From Tabrizicola sp. (GTDB taxonomy: Bacteria; Pseudomonadota; Alphaproteobacteria; Rhodobacterales; Rhodobacteraceae): 64,000 nucleotides of DNA. Shown one piece after another: positions 1 through 7,403 of the stretch; within the stretch, counting starts at the first letter, position 1, and every line of letters starts with the position of its first letter. The position numbers and the translations under genes were made by a program. The notes under the pieces were generated by a model, which was not told the origin of the DNA, made no database searches, and saw only the letters and a list, made by a program, of their open reading frames with translations. The stretch is from NCBI RefSeq assembly GCF_016793705.1, contig NZ_JAEULO010000066.1, positions 1 to 64,000 on the forward strand, given 5' to 3'.

Positions 1-205
1 GGGCCGAAATAGGATCGACGAACGACCAAAGAGGCCAGCTTTCGCTCGGTGAGGTACCACCGTTATCGGTCCATGATCACAGTTGCCAACGACAACCGTG
101 CTCCGGTGGCGCTGGCCGCGTAAGCGGCTCGCAATACCAAACCTAAGCCCTTTCGGGTAGCACCGTAAGGCGGGGCCCGCCGGAGCCTGGCAACAGAATC
201 CGGCA
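1..205 (+). ncRNA. ssrA: tmRNA (two-piece, permuted): coding piece, partial at window edge
   Basis: This is the coding RNA of a circularly permuted tmRNA, which rescues stalled ribosomes and tags the nascent chain for proteolysis. The first bases (gggccgaaa..ggatcgacg) match the 5' acceptor and D-region of tmRNAs. Codons 85-120 spell the tag ANDNRAPVALAA, and the stop TAA is at 121-123. The stop lies in the loop of a GCCGC-GTAA-GCGGC hairpin (about 115-128), as expected for helix 5. A second hairpin, GCCGGA/TCCGGC, spans 179-204, so I place the 3' end near 205; it could be further on. In permuted genes the CCA-bearing acceptor piece lies 5' of the coding piece, so it should be just outside the window. 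The identification from the tag is secure; the ends are estimates. Confidence 0.9.
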
Positions 206-229
206 CCTTCCCCGCACTGCTCCTCGTTC

Positions 230-277
230 GCCTTCGGCTTCTCGTCGCCCCTGCGCAAGCGAGGAGAACCGAAGGGC
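230..277 (+). terminator. Long imperfect hairpin after ssrA, probable terminator/processing stem
   Basis: GCCTTCGG at about 230-238 pairs with CCGAAGGGC ending at 277, and the inner segments (CTTCTCGTCGC with GCGAGGAGAA) pair with few mismatches. There is no T-run. Its place between ssrA and the next gene suggests an end of transcription or a processing site. Confidence 0.4.
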
Positions 278-323
278 ACGGCGAGCGGCTTGCCAGAGCC
301 TTGGTGACGACCCATCCTGCCCC

Positions 324-974
324 ATGCTCCGCACGGCCCTCCTTCTCTGCCTGGCCGCCCATCCCGCCCTCGCCTGCGAGACGGCGCTGCTCCTGTCCAT
401 CGACGTTTCCGGCTCCATCGACGCGGGTGACTACCGGCTCCAGGCCGAAGGCCTCGCCACCGCCCTTGCCGACCCCGAGGTCGCCGAGGCGCTGGTCGCA
501 GGTCAGGTCGCGCTCGCCGTCATCCAGTGGTCGGGGGTCGAGGAGCAGGCCCTTGTCCTGCCCTGGCGACGGATGCTCACCCACGCCGATGTCGCCCGCT
601 TCGCCGCGCGCGCCGCTGCCATCCCCCGCGCCTTCAACGGTTCGGACACCGCCGTCGGCCAGGCGATCCGCTTCGCGACCGCCCAGTTCGCCGCCGTCCC
701 CGACTGCGCGCGCGGCGTGATCGACATCTCCGGCGACGGGCAGGAGAACGCGGGCTTCACCGACGCCAGGGCCCGCTCGGAAGCCATCGAAGCGGGCCTG
801 ACAATCAACGCCATCGCCATCGAGGAACCGGGCCCCGCCTTCCCGATCACCAACTATTACCGCAACCGGATCATCACCCCCGGCGGCTTCACCGTCACCG
901 CCCGCGGGCTTCAGGACTATGCCGAGACCCTGCGCCTCAAGCTCCTGCGCGAGCTGACCAAACCCGTCGGCTGA
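324..974 (+). CDS. Secreted DUF1194 (von Willebrand A-like) protein
   Basis: This 216-residue protein starts with a short signal peptide (hydrophobic LRTALLLCLAAHPALA, likely cut before Cys18) and so is probably periplasmic. The metal-ion site motif DVSGS (residues 27-31) and the later SGDGQEN stretch are typical of a VWA fold, and the whole protein fits the DUF1194 family, whose role is unknown. The reading frame is solid, although no clear ribosome-binding site precedes the ATG. A vWA fold suggests metal-dependent protein binding. It follows ssrA on the same strand and precedes the chromate genes by 110 bp without obvious functional linkage. Confidence 0.85.
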   Translation: MLRTALLLCLAAHPALACETALLLSIDVSGSIDAGDYRLQAEGLATALADPEVAEALVAGQVALAVIQWSGVEEQALVLPWRRMLTHADVARFAARAAAIPRAFNGSDTAVGQAIRFATAQFAAVPDCARGVIDISGDGQENAGFTDARARSEAIEAGLTINAIAIEEPGPAFPITNYYRNRIITPGGFTVTARGLQDYAETLRLKLLRELTKPVG

Positions 975-1084
975 CCCTTGACCGGCCCGCGCCCAGGCCC
1001 TACCCCTTGGCGCATGGGGTCCGCGCCCGCCCCGTGAGGCTTCGGCCCAAGTGTCGCATCCCTGACCCATGCCAAGGATGCCCC

Positions 1085-1882
1085 ATGCCCCAGTTCGGCC
1101 AGATCACCCCCGCACAAGCCTTCCGCCTGATCGGCACCCCCGACGCGCCCGCGATCTTCGATGTCCGCGCCGAGGAGGACGTCGTCGCCCTGCCCCGCAC
1201 CCTGCCCACCGCCCGCCTGATCCCGCACGACCGGGTCGCCACCCTGACCGACCCGCCGGGCCGCGCCATCCTGGTCTGCGCCGGGGGCCGCAAGCTGTCC
1301 GAAGGCGCCGCCGCCTGGCTGCGCACCCTTGGCTGGCAGGCCGAGGTGCTGGAAGGCGGCGCCCTGGCCTGGCAGGCCGCCGGTCTGCCGATGACTCCGC
1401 TCTCCCTCCTGCCGCCGCCCGGAGCCCCCTGGGTCACGCGCCACCGGCCGAAGATCGACCGCATCGCCTGCCCCTGGCTCATCCGCCGGTTCATCGATCC
1501 GACGGCGCGCTTCCTGTTCGTCGCCCCCGCCGAAGTCCGGGCCGTCGCCGACCGCTTCGCTGCCATTCCCTTCGACATCGAGGGCGTGACCTTCAGCCAT
1601 CGCAAGGACCGCTGCACCTTCGATGCCCTGCTGGACGATTTCCAGCTTCACACTCAGGCACTGGACCGCATGGCCACCGTGGTCCGGGGGGCAGACACCG
1701 ACCGGCACGACCTCGTCCCCCAGGCGGCGGGCCTTCTGGCCCTGTCCGTCGGCCTGTCCCGCATGTGTCGCGACGATCTGCAACAGCTCGAGGCCGGGAT
1801 CGCGCTGTACGATGCGCTCTACCGCTGGGCCCGCGACGGGCATGAAGAAGGCCACGACTGGCCCGCAGGACGCCGCGAATGA
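1085..1882 (+). CDS. chrB: Rhodanese-ChrB fusion, chromate resistance protein
   Basis: This 265-residue protein has an N-terminal rhodanese-like domain (about 1-115, with candidate active-site Cys65 in LVCAGGRK) joined to a ChrB C-terminal domain (about 120-260, with DRIACPWLIRRFIDP). ChrB proteins accompany the chromate exporter and are linked to chromate sensing or resistance. The canonical ChrB N-terminal region is replaced here by the rhodanese. The start is set by AAGGA at 1074-1078, seven bases upstream. The stop overlaps the chrA start (ATGA, 1879-1882), so the two are translationally coupled. The gene symbol rests on the C-terminal domain; the rhodanese fusion may have its own role in thiol chemistry. 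Confidence 0.82.
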   Translation: MPQFGQITPAQAFRLIGTPDAPAIFDVRAEEDVVALPRTLPTARLIPHDRVATLTDPPGRAILVCAGGRKLSEGAAAWLRTLGWQAEVLEGGALAWQAAGLPMTPLSLLPPPGAPWVTRHRPKIDRIACPWLIRRFIDPTARFLFVAPAEVRAVADRFAAIPFDIEGVTFSHRKDRCTFDALLDDFQLHTQALDRMATVVRGADTDRHDLVPQAAGLLALSVGLSRMCRDDLQQLEAGIALYDALYRWARDGHEEGHDWPAGRRE

Positions 1883-3129
1883 GCACGCCCCTTTCCGACC
1901 TGACCCGCACCTTCGCCCGCATCGGCTGCCTGTCCTTCGGCGGCCCGGCGGCGCAGATCGCGCTGATGCACAGGATCATCCTGGACGAGAAACGCTGGGT
2001 CCCGGAACCCGACTACCTCCGCGCCCTCTCGTTCTGCATGCTCCTGCCGGGACCCGAGGCGATGCAGCTGGCCACCTGGATCGGCTGGCGGCTGCACGGC
2101 GTGACAGGAGGCCTGATCGCCGGAGGCCTTTTCGTCCTGCCCGGCGCGCTGGTCGTCCTGGCCCTGTCCCTCATCTACGCAGCCTTCGGCGAGGTCCCCC
2201 TCGTCGCGGCCCTGTTCACCGGAGTCCAGGCCGCCGTCATTGCCATCGTGGTCGAGGCGCTGATCCGCGTCTCGCGCCGCGCCCTGAAATCGCGCGAGGC
2301 TCATGCCATAGCCACTCTCGCCTTCCTCGGCCTCTTCGCGCTGAAGCTGCCCTTCCCGGTGATCATCCTTGCCGCAGGCCTCTGGGGGTTCTTCCGCGCC
2401 CCCGCCGGTGCGCCGGACGCCCCCGCCCCACCCGCCGCCCTGTCCCGATCCCTGAAGGCCGCCGCCGTCTGGCTGGCAGTCTGGCTGGTGCCGCTGGGCG
2501 TCCTGATCCTTTCCGCCCCCGCCCGCCTGGCCGAGATCGGCCTCTTCTTCTCGAAGCTCGCCGTCCTTACCTTCGGCGGCGCCTATGCCGTCCTTGCCTG
2601 GATGGCACAGGACGTGGTGCAGGCGAAGGGCTGGCTGACCCTGCCGCAGATGATCGACGGACTTGGCCTGGCCGAGACCACCCCCGGCCCGCTGATCCTG
2701 GTCACCGAATTCGTCGGCTTCATGGCCGCGCATCAGACTGGAGGCTGGACCTTCGGCCTTGCCGGAGCCGCCATCGCGCTCTGGATGACCTTCGTCCCCT
2801 CCTTCCTCTTCGTCTTTGTCGGCGCCCCCTTCATCGAACGCCTCACCCACATGCCCCGCCTTTCCGGCGCGCTGGCCGCGATCACCGCCGCCGTGGTGGG
2901 GGTAATCGCCAACCTTTCGCTCTGGTTCGCGCTGCACGTCCTCTTCGCCAGCGTCCCCGAGGTCGCCCTCGGCCCCCTGCACCTGACCTTGCCTGAGCCC
3001 GGCAGCCTGCGCCCCGTGCCCCTGCTGATCGCGGCCTTCGCGGCCTGGGGTCTTCTGGTCCGGCATCTGCCGCTTCCGGTTGTTCTGGCGCTTTCCGCAC
3101 TCGCCTCAGCGGCGGCGGCGGCTCTTTGA
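1879..3129 (+). CDS. chrA: Chromate efflux transporter, CHR family
   Basis: This 416-residue integral membrane protein has the two homologous CHR halves. The first carries RIGCLSFGGPAAQIALM near residue 14, and the second carries LTFGGAYAVLAWM and the ETTPGPL motif around residues 260-280. CHR proteins export chromate, usually in exchange for protons. The start overlaps the end of chrB by four bases, forming a two-gene operon. The C-terminus is Ala-rich and hydrophobic. The length is normal for a long-chain CHR protein. Confidence 0.92.
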   Translation: MSTPLSDLTRTFARIGCLSFGGPAAQIALMHRIILDEKRWVPEPDYLRALSFCMLLPGPEAMQLATWIGWRLHGVTGGLIAGGLFVLPGALVVLALSLIYAAFGEVPLVAALFTGVQAAVIAIVVEALIRVSRRALKSREAHAIATLAFLGLFALKLPFPVIILAAGLWGFFRAPAGAPDAPAPPAALSRSLKAAAVWLAVWLVPLGVLILSAPARLAEIGLFFSKLAVLTFGGAYAVLAWMAQDVVQAKGWLTLPQMIDGLGLAETTPGPLILVTEFVGFMAAHQTGGWTFGLAGAAIALWMTFVPSFLFVFVGAPFIERLTHMPRLSGALAAITAAVVGVIANLSLWFALHVLFASVPEVALGPLHLTLPEPGSLRPVPLLIAAFAAWGLLVRHLPLPVVLALSALASAAAAAL

Positions 3130-3213
3130 TCAGGCCGCGACGGCCGGACGCATCCACCCCTTCCCTTGGCCCCCGAATCCCCTATGCTGCACCCCAACCG
3201 GAAAGGACGGCTC

Positions 3214-3672
3214 ATGGCGCGCAGCATCGACTATGGCAATCTCATGCACCGCGCGATGCGGGGGTTGATCCAGTCGGTCCTGACCGAAGTTGCCGAACAC
3301 GGCCTGCCAGGCGCGCATCATTTCTTCATCACCTTCGACACCACCCATCCCGACGTGCAGATCGCCGACTGGCTGAAGGAACGCTATCCGACCGAGATGA
3401 CCGTCGTCATCCAGCACTGGTTCGAGAACCTGTCGGTCGATGACGAAGGCTTCTCCGTCACCCTGAATTTCGGCAACAACCCCGAGCCGATGGTGATCCC
3501 CTTCGACGCGCTGCGCACCTTCGTCGACCCCTCCGTCGAATTCGGCCTGCGCTTCGAGACGCAGGAGCAAGGGGAAGACGAGGACGACGAGGATATCGAG
3601 GTCGAGGTCGAAGACGAACCCGCGCGTCAGGACGCCGAGATCGTCTCGCTGGACCAGTTCCGCAAACACTGA
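3214..3672 (+). CDS. sspB: ClpXP adaptor SspB, alpha-proteobacterial type
   Basis: This 152-residue protein begins MARSIDYGNLMHRAMR and contains the SspB core (HHFFITFDTTHP, ENLSVDDEGFSVTLNF). A strongly acidic linker (about residues 112-135) follows, ending in a short VSLDQFRKH tail expected to contact ClpX. SspB binds ssrA-tagged proteins and hands them to ClpXP. I chose the ATG at 3214 rather than the in-frame ATG 48 bases upstream because GAAAGGA lies at 3201-3207 and homologues begin there. It sits about 3 kb from ssrA, which encodes the tag it recognises. The stop overlaps the next start by one base. Confidence 0.92.
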   Translation: MARSIDYGNLMHRAMRGLIQSVLTEVAEHGLPGAHHFFITFDTTHPDVQIADWLKERYPTEMTVVIQHWFENLSVDDEGFSVTLNFGNNPEPMVIPFDALRTFVDPSVEFGLRFETQEQGEDEDDEDIEVEVEDEPARQDAEIVSLDQFRKH

Positions 3673-4223
3673 TGAGCGATCTCGCGCTTTTCCGACGCCG
3701 GCTGCTGAAGAACCCGCGGCAGGTTTCGGCGATTGCCCCCTCCTCCCGCACTTTGGCCCGCGCCATGACCCTGGGTCTCGGCCCGAAAAGCGGGCGGGTG
3801 GTGGAATTCGGCCCCGGCACCGGGCGCTTCACCGAGGCGATCCTGGCCCGCGGCGTCCCGCCCGAGAACCTGACGCTCTTCGAACTGGACGAGGAATTCG
3901 TCGCCTGGCTGCGGCAGAAATTCCCCGGCGTGACGGTCCACCAGCTCCCCGCGCAAGAGGCCGCACGGCTGGTCCCGCCCGATGTCGGCACGGTGATCTC
4001 CGGCCTGCCGCTGCTGTCCATGCCGCCCGAGGTCCGTGAGGGCATCGTCGGCGCCGCTTTCGCGATCCTCGCCCCCCGCGGGCGCTATGTGCAGTTCACC
4101 TACGGTCCCCGCGCGCCGCTGCCGCCGGAAACCATCGCCGCGCTTGGCCTTTCGGTGAACAAGGGGCACAAGGTCTGGGCCAACCTGCCCCCCGCCACCG
4201 TCTATCGCTTCCGCCGGGCCTGA
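3672..4223 (+). CDS. SAM-dependent methyltransferase, PmtA-like
   Basis: This 183-residue class I methyltransferase has the SAM-binding motif [14 protein letters not shown] at about residues 43-56 and an acidic ribose-binding strand ([10 protein letters not shown]) after it. The short N-terminal segment with [20 protein letters not shown] resembles the phosphatidylethanolamine N-methyltransferase (PmtA) and rRNA-dimethylase-like group of alphaproteobacteria. Phospholipid methylation is plausible, but the substrate cannot be set from sequence. It overlaps sspB by one base, so the two are probably cotranscribed. Confidence 0.75.
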   Translation: MSDLALFRRRLLKNPRQVSAIAPSSRTLARAMTLGLGPKSGRVVEFGPGTGRFTEAILARGVPPENLTLFELDEEFVAWLRQKFPGVTVHQLPAQEAARLVPPDVGTVISGLPLLSMPPEVREGIVGAAFAILAPRGRYVQFTYGPRAPLPPETIAALGLSVNKGHKVWANLPPATVYRFRRA

Positions 4224-4251
4224 AGCCTGCGACATTTGCGGCCCCTCCACG

Positions 4252-4271
4252 GTATACCAATGTATGCCAAT
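4252..4271 (+). promoter_or_regulatory. Tandem 10-bp repeat upstream of fumC
   Basis: GTATACCAAT (4252-4261) is followed immediately by GTATGCCAAT (4262-4271). The copies are exactly one helical turn apart and lie 55 bp before the fumC start. The first copy contains the palindrome GGTATACC when 4251 is included. It may be a tandem operator; no factor is identified. Confidence 0.35.
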
Positions 4272-4326
4272 TGATTTCACCCGCCCGGGGCGCTATTGGG
4301 GGCGCGACAGCAGGCAGGAGGCCCCG

Positions 4327-5721
4327 ATGACCGCGACCCGTACCGAGACCGACAGCTTCGGCCCGCTGGAGGTTCCCTCCGACAAGTACTGGGGCGCGCA
4401 GACGCAGCGGTCGATCATCAATTTCCCCATCGGCTGGGAACGCCAGCCGGTGCCGATCATTCGCGCGCTCGGCGTGATCAAGAAAGCCTGCGCGCTGGTC
4501 AACATGGCGCAGGGCGACATCTCGGCGGAGCTGGGCAATGCCATCGTGGCCGCGGCGGACGAGGTGATCGCGGGCCGCTTCGACGACAACTTCCCGCTGG
4601 TCGTCTGGCAGACCGGATCGGGCACCCAGTCGAACATGAACGCGAACGAGGTGATCAGCAATCGCGCCATCGAGATGCTGGGCGGCGTGAAGGGCTCGAA
4701 AAAGCCGGTCCATCCGAACGACCATGTGAACATGGGCCAGTCCTCGAACGACACTTTCCCCACGGCGATGCATGTGGCCATCGGCATGCACACCCGCGAC
4801 CTTCTGATCCCGGGGCTGGAGAAGCTGTCGAAGGCGCTGTGGGCAAAGTCGGTCGAGTTCAAGGACATCATCAAGATCGGCCGCACCCATACTCAGGACG
4901 CGACGCCGCTGACCCTGGGTCAGGAATTCTCCGGCTATGCGACCCAGGTCGACAAGGGGATCGCGCGGGTGAAGATGTGCCTGCCCGACATCTATGAACT
5001 CGCGCAGGGCGGCACTGCCGTCGGCACCGGGCTCAACACCAGGGTCGGCTTCGACAAACGTGTGGCGGCAGAGATCGCCAAGATCACCGGCCTGCCCTTC
5101 GTCACCGCCCCGAACAAGTTCGAGGCGCTGGCCGCGCATGACGCGATGGTGATGTTCTCGGGCGCCTTGAAGACGGTCGCCGCCGCGCTCTTCAAGATCG
5201 CCAACGACCTGCGGCTCCTCGGCTCCGGCCCCCGCTCGGGCCTTGGGGAACTGATCCTGCCGGAGAACGAGCCGGGATCCAGTATCATGCCGGGCAAGGT
5301 GAACCCGACCCAGGCCGAGGCGCTGACCATGGTCTGCGCGCAGGTGATGGGCAATGACGCCGCGGTGGGGATCGCGGGCTCGCAGGGGCATTTCGAGCTG
5401 AACGTCTACAACCCGATGATGAGCTACAACGTCTTGCAGTCGATCCAGCTTCTGGGCGATGCGGCGGGTTCTTTCACCGACAACATGGTGGTGGGCACGC
5501 AGGCCAACGTGGCGCGGATCGACAAGCTGATGAAGGAAAGCCTGATGCTGGTGACGGCGCTGGCGCCGACCATCGGCTACGACAACGCGACCAAGGTGGC
5601 CAAGACCGCACACAAGAACGGCACCACGCTGCGGGAAGAAGCGATTGCGCTTGGCTTCGTCGATGGCGAGACCTTCGACCGCATCGTGCGGCCCGAGGAC
5701 ATGGTCGGCCCGAAAGGCTGA
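4327..5721 (+). CDS. fumC: Class II fumarate hydratase
   Basis: This 464-residue cytosolic, iron-independent TCA-cycle enzyme interconverts fumarate and malate. It shows the superfamily signature [11 protein letters not shown], the substrate-binding stretches GSGTQSNMN and NDTFPTAMH, and [17 protein letters not shown]. The length is normal. The ATG at 4327 is preferred over an in-frame ATG at 4264 because CAGGAGG precedes it and homologues begin with a short polar segment before DSFGPLEVP. The stop overlaps the next small gene by one base. A tandem repeat about 60 bp upstream may be a control site. Confidence 0.97.
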   Translation: MTATRTETDSFGPLEVPSDKYWGAQTQRSIINFPIGWERQPVPIIRALGVIKKACALVNMAQGDISAELGNAIVAAADEVIAGRFDDNFPLVVWQTGSGTQSNMNANEVISNRAIEMLGGVKGSKKPVHPNDHVNMGQSSNDTFPTAMHVAIGMHTRDLLIPGLEKLSKALWAKSVEFKDIIKIGRTHTQDATPLTLGQEFSGYATQVDKGIARVKMCLPDIYELAQGGTAVGTGLNTRVGFDKRVAAEIAKITGLPFVTAPNKFEALAAHDAMVMFSGALKTVAAALFKIANDLRLLGSGPRSGLGELILPENEPGSSIMPGKVNPTQAEALTMVCAQVMGNDAAVGIAGSQGHFELNVYNPMMSYNVLQSIQLLGDAAGSFTDNMVVGTQANVARIDKLMKESLMLVTALAPTIGYDNATKVAKTAHKNGTTLREEAIALGFVDGETFDRIVRPEDMVGPKG

Positions 5722-5900
5722 TGGGCGGGGTCGTCAACCTGGCGCGCGCGAAGAAGCAGGCGGCCCGCAAGGCCGCCCGCTCGACTTCCGATGCCAATGC
5801 CGCGAAGCATGGGCGGACCAAGGCGGAGCGGGATCTGGAGAAGGCGCGGGCCAAGAAAGCGGCGCGGGAGCTGGACGGGCACCGGCGCGAAACGGAGTAA
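5721..5900 (+). CDS. Small basic DUF4169 protein
   Basis: This 59-residue, Lys/Arg/Ala-rich, probably helical protein begins [18 protein letters not shown] and ends with the family-typical AARELDGHRRETE. DUF4169 proteins are small and of unknown function, seen mainly in Rhodobacterales. The start codon overlaps the fumC stop by one base (TGATG), so expression is probably coupled to fumarase. Its charge suggests nucleic-acid or ribosome contact, but nothing in the sequence proves that. Confidence 0.8.
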   Translation: MGGVVNLARAKKQAARKAARSTSDANAAKHGRTKAERDLEKARAKKAARELDGHRRETE

Positions 5901-5947
5901 CGCGCCGTTAACCTCGCTGCTGCAGGGTTGCGGCAGGAGGCGCGCCG

Positions 5948-6178
5948 ATGTCAGCCATGCCGGAATTCCTGTCGTCCGATCAGTGGATCTCCCACCTGTT
6001 CTCGTCACAGGCGGCGCGGGAAGGCGGTGTCATCCGCCGAAAAGTACGCGACGTGGAACGCTATGTCGGTCGGGAGACTTTTCTTCAAGAGATGAAAAGA
6101 CGCGGTTTTCCAGTCGTGGAGAACGCCGGTCAATTCGTCATTTTCGGCAATCAGGAATCGATCCGTCAAGTCGCGTGA
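5948..6178 (+). CDS. Conserved Rhodobacterales small protein, unknown function
   Basis: This 76-residue protein contains GGVIRRKVRDVERYVGRETFLQEMKRRGFPVVENAGQFVIF. Relatives in Rhodobacteraceae are often labelled 'phosphoribosylanthranilate isomerase', but at this size it cannot be a TrpF barrel, so I do not accept that name. A strong AGGAGG at 5935-5940 sets the start. The stop is followed at once by a block of three palindromes (6180-6248). The function is unknown. Confidence 0.75.
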   Translation: MSAMPEFLSSDQWISHLFSSQAAREGGVIRRKVRDVERYVGRETFLQEMKRRGFPVVENAGQFVIFGNQESIRQVA

Positions 6179-6179
6179 A

Positions 6180-6248
6180 ACGATTTCTTCAAAGAAATCG
6201 TGACGGACCCTTTGAAGGGTCCGGACCGGAGTTTTCGAAAACTCCGGT
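6180..6248. repeat. Triple palindrome block (intergenic multi-hairpin element)
   Basis: Three palindromes lie almost back to back. The first has arms ACGATTTCTT (6180-6189) and AAGAAATCGT (6192-6201). The second has arms CGGACCCTT (6204-6212) and AAGGGTCCG (6215-6223). The third is a perfect 24-bp palindrome at 6225-6248 with arms ACCGGAGTTTT, fully symmetric around CG. In all three the arms meet at TT-NN-AA. A similar double block lies at 38568-38611. It is probably an extragenic repeat that acts as a terminator or mRNA-stabilising structure. Confidence 0.7.
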
Positions 6249-6280
6249 GACAACGCCAACCGTTGCGCTACGCTCCCGCC

Positions 6281-6511
6281 ATGACCACCCGCCCCGCCAA
6301 GCATTCCCTCACCCTGCACGGCCACCGCACCAGCGTCTCGCTGGAACCCGAGTTCTGGGACGCCTTCCGCGCCATCGCCGCCGAGCAGGGCATCGCCCTC
6401 AACCAACTCGCCGCCGACATCGACGATGCGCGGACCGGGGACGAGGGCCTGGCCTCGGCGATACGGGTTTTCGTGCTGCGGCATCTGACGGCTCAGCGGC
6501 GGCAAGCGTGA
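6281..6511 (+). CDS. Ribbon-helix-helix domain protein
   Basis: This 76-residue protein matches the RHH_4 type. It has a short N-terminal beta strand region (HSLTLHGHRTSVSLEPEFWDAF), then AIAAEQGIALNQLAADID, then a C-terminal helix GLASAIRVFVLRHL. Such proteins bind DNA as dimers or act as small regulators; the target is unknown. I place the start at the ATG at 6281 (MTTRPAKHS), not 18 bases upstream, because family members begin a few residues before the strand. A decayed copy of the same family lies about 1 kb downstream (7242-7403). Confidence 0.8.
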   Translation: MTTRPAKHSLTLHGHRTSVSLEPEFWDAFRAIAAEQGIALNQLAADIDDARTGDEGLASAIRVFVLRHLTAQRRQA

Positions 6512-6584
6512 CAAAAGCGGCACATCCCGCATTGAAGCGGCCCGCCGGCCCCTGAGAGGACTTTGCCAAAACCGCCTCGGAGCG

Positions 6585-6605
6585 CACGGTGCAATTGCAA
6601 CCGTG
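6585..6605 (+). promoter_or_regulatory. Inverted repeat abutting the Shine-Dalgarno of the porin-like gene
   Basis: CACGGT (6585-6590) and ACCGTG (6600-6605) flank GCAATTGCA, and TGCAATTGCA (6590-6599) is itself a palindrome. The right arm runs into GGAG (6605-6608), 12 bases before the start at 6617. It could be an operator or a hairpin that masks the ribosome-binding site. Confidence 0.4.
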
Positions 6606-6616
6606 GAGCTTCTGCC

Positions 6617-7177
6617 ATGAAAACCATGCGCGCCTCCTTCACTTTCCTGCTCTTGGCCGGACATCCCGTCCTCGCGCAGGACGCCTCGGCCTGGGACGGG
6701 ACATATGTCGGCTTGCTCGGTTCGGACAATTCGGGCGACATGCTGTACAACGACGGCGGCGCCTTCGATCTGGACGGGACCACGGTCGGCCTCATCGCGG
6801 GTTACAATACCAGCAACGGACCCTGGGTCTTCGGCGGCGAGTTGAGTTATTCGAAGGGGGATGTCGAAGAGGTTGGCAACCCGAACTTCCTCTTCACCTC
6901 GTTTTTCGATCTCAAGGGACGCGCGGGCTATGCGTTCGGCAGTGCGCTGGTCTACGGCACCCTGGGTGTGACGGCTTCGCGATGGACCGAGTTCGACGAA
7001 TCCTTCAGCGGCAACGGCATTCTCTACGGTATCGGCGTCGACTATCTGGTCTCGCCCCGGGTCTTTCTCGGCGGGGAATACATCCTGCGCGACATCGAAA
7101 GCGACTGGAACGTGGATGGCGACACGCTGGATGCCGATCTTGGCAGCCTGTCCCTGCGCGTCGGCCTGAAGTTCTGA
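6617..7177 (+). CDS. Outer-membrane beta-barrel protein
   Basis: This 186-residue protein has a signal peptide (MKTMRASFTFLLLAGHPVLA, cut before QDASAW). It then has alternating amphipathic strands rich in Gly and aromatics (TYVGLLGS, VGLIAGYN, WVFGGELSYSKG, LKGRAGYAFG, VFLGGEYILRD) and a C-terminal phenylalanine (LRVGLKF), the usual sorting signal for barrel assembly. It resembles the Omp25/Omp31-like small barrels. The start at 6617 is chosen because it heads the signal peptide and has GGAG nine bases upstream. A specific cargo or surface role cannot be told. Confidence 0.82.
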   Translation: MKTMRASFTFLLLAGHPVLAQDASAWDGTYVGLLGSDNSGDMLYNDGGAFDLDGTTVGLIAGYNTSNGPWVFGGELSYSKGDVEEVGNPNFLFTSFFDLKGRAGYAFGSALVYGTLGVTASRWTEFDESFSGNGILYGIGVDYLVSPRVFLGGEYILRDIESDWNVDGDTLDADLGSLSLRVGLKF

Positions 7178-7241
7178 TCACGCCCTCTCGGTCGCCCTGC
7201 CCAGCGCCACGGCCGATCGCGATAGCCTGTGAGCCACCGTT

Positions 7242-7403
7242 CATGGCCAGCCCCAGGCCTGGTGACGCAGTTCCGTTCCTTTTCGTCTCGCGCAGACCCG
7301 CATCAACGACCTTGCCGCTGAAATCGACGCCACGCGTCGCGGACAGGAAGGCCTCGCCTCGGCGATCCGGGCCTTCTGCCTGAACCACTACCGGAGAGCC
7401 TGA
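7242..7403 (+). pseudogene. Remnant of a second ribbon-helix-helix gene
   Basis: The 3' part, about 7291-7400, reads RINDLAAEIDATRRGQEGLA then SAIRAFCLNHYRRA before TGA at 7401-7403. It is closely parallel to the C-terminal half of the intact gene at 6281-6511 (NQLAADIDDARTGDEGLASAIR). Upstream in that frame there is a TGA, and the N-terminal strand and first helix are missing. An ATG at 7242 followed by MASPRP in another frame may be the old start, implying an internal deletion with a frameshift. The dead stop overlaps the alcohol dehydrogenase start (TGATG). Confidence 0.6.

Noticed and set aside
5948-6178. Label 'phosphoribosylanthranilate isomerase' for the 76-residue protein
   Set aside because: Far too short for a TrpF barrel and lacking its motifs; the name seems to be an inherited misannotation.
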